64,000 nucleotides of DNA from Mycolicibacterium sp. P1-5 (lineage in GTDB: Bacteria; Actinomycetota; Actinomycetes; Mycobacteriales; Mycobacteriaceae). Position numbers and translations under genes: made by a program. The stretch lies in contig NZ_NPKT01000003.1 in the NCBI RefSeq assembly GCF_008329565.1, positions 248,001-312,000 of the forward strand, written 5' to 3'. Positions 59,437 to 64,000 of the stretch are shown piece by piece (positions within the stretch are counted from its first letter, which is position 1; every line of letters begins with the position of its first letter). The notes under the pieces were generated by a model, which saw only the letters and a program-made list of their open reading frames with translations, made no database searches and was not told where the DNA came from.

Positions 59437-60093
59437 ATGTCGTCGCCCTCTCCGCCGCCGATCTCCCGCTCTGCACGGAAGAAGGCCAGAACGGCATCGG
59501 CGATACTCGACGCGGCGGAAATTCTCTTCCGGCAGCGGGGATTCCAGACGACGACCATCGACGAGATCGCCGAGCGTGCAGACGTGTCGGTGGGTTCGGT
59601 CTACGTTCACTTCGAGAACAAGGCCAATCTGTACCTCGCCCTGGTCGAGCGGGCCCTCGCCATCAATGAGGCGGCGATGGGCAGAGTCGCCGAACTCGGT
59701 TTGAGCAGTCCCCTCGAGCGCGTGTTCGCAGCAGGCGACGCCTATCTGGACTTCCACCTGACGCACCCGGGCGCCTTTCAGATGATCGCTCTGCGCGTGC
59801 TCGAACCGTCATCGGGAATCCGTGAAGCGGAGGGCCGCATCGCCGAACGCGTGCAGCAGATGGTGGGGGCGGTGCAGGCCGATCTGCAGGCAGCGATCGA
59901 GGCCGGCGAGATTCGCTCGGACCTCGACGCTGCCCGCACCATGCGGTTCCTCTGGGGCGCGTGGAACGGCGTGATCGCCATGGCGTTGCGCGAGGATCGG
60001 CTCCGGATCGACGATCAGGAACTACGGGAAACGCTTGCGATCGGCCGTCTGGTGGTCAGCGACGGTCTGCGCGCAGGCGACGCACCGCGCTGA
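59437..60093 (+). CDS. TetR-family regulator
   Basis: 218 residues from ATG 59437. HTH at about 20-65 (TTIDEIAERADVSVGSVYVH). The C-terminal domain has FHLTHPGAFQMIALRVLEPS. A longer frame from 59353 has low-complexity extra residues and was not used. Convergent, with 38 bases of overlap, with the membrane protein at 60056. Confidence 0.87.
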   Translation: MSSPSPPPISRSARKKARTASAILDAAEILFRQRGFQTTTIDEIAERADVSVGSVYVHFENKANLYLALVERALAINEAAMGRVAELGLSSPLERVFAAGDAYLDFHLTHPGAFQMIALRVLEPSSGIREAEGRIAERVQQMVGAVQADLQAAIEAGEIRSDLDAARTMRFLWGAWNGVIAMALREDRLRIDDQELRETLAIGRLVVSDGLRAGDAPR

Positions 60094-60499
60094 CCGCCAT
60101 CCCGGTGAAACCCACCGAGGTCGCAACGAACGACCCAAGCCCAAGGGCCCGGTACACCGGGTTCGCCAAGAGTTCCGGCCGGTAGGCCAGCGGCAGGAAC
60201 ATCATGGCGTTCATCCATGCACCGCCGGCCAGTGATCGTTGAATTCCCTTGGGCGCGTTCGGAACTGCCAGCCCAATCGCCACGGTGCCGGTGCCGAGTG
60301 CGATCAGATCGAGGTGCCACTGCCGGATGCGCGCCGGGCTCTTGATTCGGAGCTTGCGTGCACCGTCGCCGTCATAGCGCACAGCGGCGTAGACCCAGCC
60401 TGAGAGCGCCCCGGCCGCGAGTTCGATCACGCCCGAGGCCACCAGGCCGGAAGGTGCTGGGCGCTGGTCACGTCCGCGTTCGACCGTCGCCGAGCTCAT
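60056..60499 (-). CDS. Small membrane protein
   Basis: 147 residues from ATG 60497-60499, overlapping the upstream amidase stop by 4 bases. About four membrane segments (SGVIELAAGALSGWVYAAVR, LDLIALGTGTVAIGLAVPN, AGGAWMNAMMFLPLAY, ALGLGSFVATSVGFTGMAVS). Function unknown. Probably co-transcribed with the nitrilase gene. Confidence 0.78.
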   Translation of the reverse strand: MSSATVERGRDQRPAPSGLVASGVIELAAGALSGWVYAAVRYDGDGARKLRIKSPARIRQWHLDLIALGTGTVAIGLAVPNAPKGIQRSLAGGAWMNAMMFLPLAYRPELLANPVYRALGLGSFVATSVGFTGMAVSAVRRLRADRR

Positions 60500-61449
60500 G
60501 CCATGACCGCCGATACTCGCGCCACCTCGGGAATGGGCAATCCGTTGTAGACCCGGCGCCCATGGGCATTCTGGTAGGCCCACACCAGCGCCGCTACGGT
60601 TCCACGGCGCTGCAGCCAGAAGCGGTCACTAACTGGACTGCCGGGTGAGCGAACCGCATGAACATCGGCGATGGCGAACGCATCGCCGTCGGCTCGCGCC
60701 TTGAAATCCAACACCTTTCCGAATGCATCGCAGATCTGGGCCCCACCCTCGCAATGGCCGCGGTAGGTCACGGGCAGCAATGGGAACCGGCAGGTGAAAG
60801 CGCCGGCGTGCGCTGCGTGCACGACGGGTGCGCCGACGTGTCGGGCGAAGGTCGCCGGGGCGGTCGTCGCCCGTCGGCGATTGCGTACCTCAGCGCCACC
60901 CATGAAGGGCCACCTCGGAATGCTCCACCACCCCGAACCGCCCAGCACGAGGTCCACCTGATCGGCCAGACGTGCGACAGTCTGGGCGCGAATCAACTCC
61001 CAGCAGAGCGCAATACCAACGGTCAGTTCGCCGGCCCGGATCCGACCGGGGTCGGTACCTCCGACGTAGAGCGCGTTCTCCCACATCGTCGGTAGATCTT
61101 TGTCGTGGCGGCCGATCAGCTCGCCGTCCGGCGCCGCGAGCAGAAACGCATTCCGCACGTGACCGTCGGCGTCACGCACCAGCGTCGACCCACCGATATG
61201 GACTCCATGCCTGCGCGCGAGATCTCTCAGCAGCTTCGTCGGCTCTCCGTCTACCGGCGCGGCGGTGACGCTCAAATCAGTCCGATACGCGACGCCCGTC
61301 GAGAAAAACTCGGGCAAGGCGATCCAGGTGGCGCCCGCGGAGGCGGCGCGGTCCACCTGTCGTTCGCAGGCCTCGAGGTTGTGGTCGACGTTGCCCAGGT
61401 CCGCTTCGATCTGAACGGCCGCAACTCGCCGTTTTGTAGTAGTATTCAT
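60496..61449 (-). CDS. Nitrilase-superfamily carbon-nitrogen hydrolase
   Basis: 317 residues. Catalytic triad E47 (LPEFFS), K117 (GRHDKDLPT) and C149 (IALCWELIRAQ). The branch is closer to aliphatic amidase/nitrilase-like proteins than to the Nit2 type at 16.0 kb. The start lies inside an operator-like palindrome at 61434-61467. Divergent from a 19-codon ORF and an HD-domain gene, suggesting a joint pathway on nitriles or cyanamides (inferred). Confidence 0.88.
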   Translation of the reverse strand: MNTTTKRRVAAVQIEADLGNVDHNLEACERQVDRAASAGATWIALPEFFSTGVAYRTDLSVTAAPVDGEPTKLLRDLARRHGVHIGGSTLVRDADGHVRNAFLLAAPDGELIGRHDKDLPTMWENALYVGGTDPGRIRAGELTVGIALCWELIRAQTVARLADQVDLVLGGSGWWSIPRWPFMGGAEVRNRRRATTAPATFARHVGAPVVHAAHAGAFTCRFPLLPVTYRGHCEGGAQICDAFGKVLDFKARADGDAFAIADVHAVRSPGSPVSDRFWLQRRGTVAALVWAYQNAHGRRVYNGLPIPEVARVSAVMA

Positions 61450-61467
61450 TGTTGAACCATACTACAA
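61434..61467. promoter_or_regulatory. Operator-like palindrome at the nitrilase start
   Basis: TTGTAGTA ... TACTACAA, with an inner TTCA/TGAA pair, overlaps the nitrilase start codon (61447-61449). It sits between the divergent nitrilase and HD-domain genes. A regulator binding here could block both. Confidence 0.55.
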
Positions 61468-61483
61468 CCAGAAGAGAAGGCCA

Positions 61484-61543
61484 ATGAGCCCCGAGCACAT
61501 CGCCAAGGTCGATCTGTCGGACGACAAGGGGTCACATCGATGA
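61484..61543 (+). CDS. 19-residue leader peptide before the HD gene (putative)
   Basis: ATG AGC... stop gives MSPEHIAKVDLSDDKGSHR. A purine-rich AGAAGAGAAGG precedes the ATG and the stop overlaps the HD-gene ATG by 4 bases (ATGA). Translation coupling or a regulatory leader is possible; too short to be sure it is a gene. Confidence 0.4.
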   Translation: MSPEHIAKVDLSDDKGSHR

Positions 61544-62313
61544 CGCGGCGCAAGCGCAGTGACGCGATCGGAACGATCGCTTGGACCGAACGAACCGGGG
61601 GCGTTCTGCGCCGAGACGAGCAGGCCGCCCTCGCGCTTCCGCTCCTTCGCGGCCACCGCGCGATCATCGCCGGCAGGATCGCGATGGCACTCAAACTGCA
61701 CGCAGGCCGGCGAACCTCCATCGATCCGTCGAGCCTGACGCCACCCGACTCGGCGCTGGCTCGCGAGGCGGAAGCCGGCGCGCGTGCCCTCCTCTCACCC
61801 GCCGTTCTCAACCACTCCTACCGGTCGTTCGCGTGGGGTGCCGCCCTTGCCGCTGTCGACCAAGTCGCCTTCGATCGCGAGTTGTTGTACGTGGCTGCCC
61901 TGTTTCATGACACGGGTATCCCGAGCCCGGTTCCGGACGTGGACTTCACGGTTCGTAGCGCGGCCATGGTCAGGCCGGTTCTTGCCGCACACGATGTCGC
62001 CCTCGCGGATCAGGAGGTGGTGACCAACGCCATCGCCTTGCACCACACCCCCGGGGTCGATCTCAGCCACGGGCCCGAGGCGTTCCTGCTCTCCGCAGGC
62101 GCTGCGGTTGACGTCTTCGGTCTTCGCAGCAATCACGTTCCCGACTTCGTCCGGTCCGCGGTCGTCCTCCGATATCCGCGGCTCGGCTTCAAGCACGAGT
62201 TCGCCGGGTTGTTCCGCGCCGAAGCGCGACGGGTACCGCACGGTCGCGCGTGGTACCTGCATCGCTTCGCCATGAGCGACATCACGATCCGGCTCGCTGC
62301 GTTTCGCGAATAG
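61540..62313 (+). CDS. HD-domain phosphohydrolase-like protein (cyanamide-hydratase-like)
   Basis: 257 residues. HD motif: N91-H92 (LNHSYRSFAWG), H123-D124 (LFHDTGIP) and later AIALHHTPGVDLSHGPEA. This spacing resembles cyanamide hydratase and other metal-dependent HD proteins. N-terminus basic. Divergent from a nitrilase-family gene with a shared operator. A role in cyanamide or nitrile breakdown is an inference. Confidence 0.82.
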   Translation: MTRRKRSDAIGTIAWTERTGGVLRRDEQAALALPLLRGHRAIIAGRIAMALKLHAGRRTSIDPSSLTPPDSALAREAEAGARALLSPAVLNHSYRSFAWGAALAAVDQVAFDRELLYVAALFHDTGIPSPVPDVDFTVRSAAMVRPVLAAHDVALADQEVVTNAIALHHTPGVDLSHGPEAFLLSAGAAVDVFGLRSNHVPDFVRSAVVLRYPRLGFKHEFAGLFRAEARRVPHGRAWYLHRFAMSDITIRLAAFRE

Positions 62314-62402
62314 CGAGCCGCTCGCACTCCGCCGGCCGGATCTGATTGTTACAACCGACGCAACGAAATTCGGCGGCAGTATGCGATGAGTATGTTGATC
62401 CC

Positions 62403-63323
62403 ATGAGCAGCAAGTGGACCGAGGCAGATGTCCCAGATCAGAGCGGACGCATCGCGATCGTCACCGGCTCCAACACCGGGCTGGGCTTCGACACGGCACG
62501 CGTGCTGGCGCAGCGCGGGGCCCGGGTGGTGATGGCGGTTCGCGACACCGCGAAGGGCCACGCGGCGGCAGGCCAGATCAAGCGCGTTGCACCGTCCGCC
62601 GAGGTGACGGTGCACAAGCTCGACCTGGGCTCGCTGACATCAGTGCGCGAGGCCGCCGCCGAGCTGGGCAGCGCCTATCCCCGGATCGATCTGCTGATCA
62701 ACAACGCCGGCGTGATGTACCCGCCCAAGCAGACCACTGCCGATGGGTTCGAATTACAGTTCGGCACAAACCATCTCGGTCACTTCGCACTCACCGGGCT
62801 GTTGCTGAACAACCTGTTGCCGGTGGACGGGTCGCGGGTGGTCGTGGTGGCCAGCGTCGCGCACGACATCCGCGCCAAGATCGCGTTCGACGATCTGCAG
62901 TGGGAACGCCGCCGCTACGAGCGCGTCGCGTCCTACGGACAATCGAAGCTGGCCAATCTGATGTTCGCCTACGAACTTCAGCGCCGGCTCGCCGCCGCCC
63001 AGGCGAAGACCATCGCGGTCGCCGCCCACCCGGGCGTCTCGAATACCGAGCTGATCCGCCACGTGCCCGGCTCCTCGCTGCCCGGCGTCAAGTTGGTCAG
63101 CGGCCTGCTGCTGAACAGTCCGGAACTGGGCGCGCTGGCCACGCTGCGGGCCGCCACGGACCCGACCGCCACCGGCGGTCAGTACTACGGACCGGACGGG
63201 TTCCGGGAGTTGCGCGGCCACCCGAAGCTGGTGAGCTCCAGCAAGCAGTCCCACGACCGGGACATCCAGCAGCGGCTGTGGACGGTGTCCGAAGAGCTGA
63301 CCGGCGTCACCTTCCCCATCTGA
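62403..63323 (+). CDS. SDR oxidoreductase, copy 2 (Rv0439c orthologue position)
   Basis: 306 residues from ATG 62403. VTGSNTGLGFDTARVLAQRG, NNAGVMYPPKQ, ELQFGTNHLGHFALTGLLL, YGQSKLANLMFAYELQRRL and GQYYGPDGFRE, ending SEELTGVTFPI. This copy sits right before moeA, where the M. tuberculosis orthologue is. Its stop overlaps the moeA ATG by one base (TGATG). It closely resembles the SDR at 54721-55635. Confidence 0.93.
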   Translation: MSSKWTEADVPDQSGRIAIVTGSNTGLGFDTARVLAQRGARVVMAVRDTAKGHAAAGQIKRVAPSAEVTVHKLDLGSLTSVREAAAELGSAYPRIDLLINNAGVMYPPKQTTADGFELQFGTNHLGHFALTGLLLNNLLPVDGSRVVVVASVAHDIRAKIAFDDLQWERRRYERVASYGQSKLANLMFAYELQRRLAAAQAKTIAVAAHPGVSNTELIRHVPGSSLPGVKLVSGLLLNSPELGALATLRAATDPTATGGQYYGPDGFRELRGHPKLVSSSKQSHDRDIQQRLWTVSEELTGVTFPI

Positions 63324-64000
63324 TGCGCACCGTCGAAGAACATCAGCGGGTCGTCGCCGACCTGATCACCGCGCGCGCGGCGGCGACGGTCGGGTTGGCC
63401 GAGGCCGAGGGGCTGGTCCTGGCCGCCGACGTGGCGGCGCCGCTTTCACTGCCCGTATTCGACAACTCCGCGATGGACGGCTACGCCGTGCTTGCCGACG
63501 ATGTCGCCGGGGCTTCCGCCGCAACGCCGGTGAAACTGCCTGTCGCCGAGGATATTCCGGCCGGACGCGTCGACCCACTCACGTTGGCGCCGGGCACCGC
63601 GCACCGGATCATGACAGGAGCGCCGCTGCCCGCGGGTGCGACCGCGGTCGTGCCGGTCGAGGCCACCGATGGTGGGATCGAGACCGTCGAGATCCGGTCG
63701 GCGCCCAAACCCGGCCAGCATGTGCGGCGCGCCGGTGAGGATGTGACGGCGGGGACGACGGTGCTGCGGGCCGGTCATGTGCTGACGCCGGCAGCGCTGG
63801 GGTTGGCCGCCGCATTGGGCCTCGGTTCGCTGTCGATGCAGCCACGGCTGCGTGTGCTGGTGATGTCGACGGGTTCGGAGTTGGTGTCGGCGGGCACCGA
63901 ACTGCAACCCGGCCAGATCTACGAGTCCAACGCCATCATGCTGGCCGCCGCGGTACGCGAGGCCGGCGGCGAGGTGGTGGCCACTCCGACGTCGAGCGAT
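63323..64000 (+). CDS. moeA: Molybdopterin molybdenumtransferase MoeA, 3' end outside window
   Basis: 226 residues seen of about 400, from ATG 63323. It inserts molybdate into adenylylated molybdopterin. PVFDNSAMDGYAV, IPAGRVDPLTLAPGTAHRIM and TGAPLPAGATAVVPVEATD, then RVLVMSTGSELVSAG and ESNAIMLAAAV start the catalytic domain. It is coupled to the SDR. Confidence 0.94.
   Translation, partial: MRTVEEHQRVVADLITARAAATVGLAEAEGLVLAADVAAPLSLPVFDNSAMDGYAVLADDVAGASAATPVKLPVAEDIPAGRVDPLTLAPGTAHRIMTGAPLPAGATAVVPVEATDGGIETVEIRSAPKPGQHVRRAGEDVTAGTTVLRAGHVLTPAALGLAAALGLGSLSMQPRLRVLVMSTGSELVSAGTELQPGQIYESNAIMLAAAVREAGGEVVATPTSSD

Overview
The window is a GC-rich, densely coded actinobacterial chromosome segment that I place in a mycobacterium, most likely a fast-growing Mycolicibacterium-type species. 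The gene set includes mshA (mycothiol), senX3-regX3, hbhA, ramB, lpdC, isocitrate lyase and groEL2, with many GTG starts and 1-4 base stop/start overlaps. From memory, the gene order follows the M. tuberculosis stretch Rv0491 to Rv0438c, with the left end here matching the higher Rv numbers. This synteny supports many of the calls but was not checked against a database.

Layout. 1-3.6 kb: end of an exopolysaccharide locus (chain-length-type membrane protein, GT4 glycosyltransferase, polyprenyl glycosylphosphotransferase). 3.6-9.6 kb, minus strand: regX3, senX3, gpmA, a YbjN-like gene, mshA and a ROK regulator with a 24-bp tandem repeat. 9.8-14.2 kb: SDR, L,D-transpeptidase lipoprotein, exported protein, murB. 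14.2-17.8 kb, plus strand: two DUF2505 genes, a methyltransferase-like gene with an unclear start, a nitrilase-superfamily amidase and a membrane protein. 17.9-21.9 kb, minus strand: deoC, two small exported or membrane genes, hbhA, its XRE neighbour and DUF445. 22-25.4 kb: TetR, a large repeat-rich surface protein and a PPK2. 25.4-35.7 kb: the fatty-acid/glyoxylate block (fadB2, aceA, acyl-ACP thioesterase, ramB, lpdC) and an aldehyde dehydrogenase with DUF779. 35.8-37.8 kb: prolyl oligopeptidase.

Accessory regions. 37.86-41.05 kb is a tight four-gene operon: DUF2563, a 500-residue secreted-effector-like protein with a glycine-rich hydrophobic tail, and two related polytopic membrane proteins. 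Local GC looks lower. It reads as a type VII effector with duplicated immunity genes and is the best candidate for an undescribed system. 41.1-52.1 kb holds an enoyl-CoA hydratase, a second PPK2, exported and membrane proteins, DinB, VOC, a D-aminoacylase-like enzyme, an SDR, and an AbiEi/DUF559-like gene flanked by inverted 54-base hairpin repeats with a compensatory stem change. 52.2-54.1 kb is groEL2 with a strong terminator and two CIRCE operators. 54.1-64 kb has a TetR/SDR divergent pair, a helicase, HAD and other enzymes, a nitrilase/HD-domain divergent pair with an operator-like palindrome, a second copy of the SDR and the start of moeA. The two SDR copies bracket about 6.8 kb of extra genes relative to the remembered groEL2-SDR-moeA order.

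Functionally the window combines cell-envelope building (EPS, MurB, L,D-transpeptidase, HbhA), central carbon use on fatty acids (Icl, FadB2, LpdC, RamB), phosphate sensing and polyphosphate use (SenX3-RegX3, two PPK2) and thiol redox (MshA). I saw no rRNA, tRNA, CRISPR array, integrase or classical insertion sequence.
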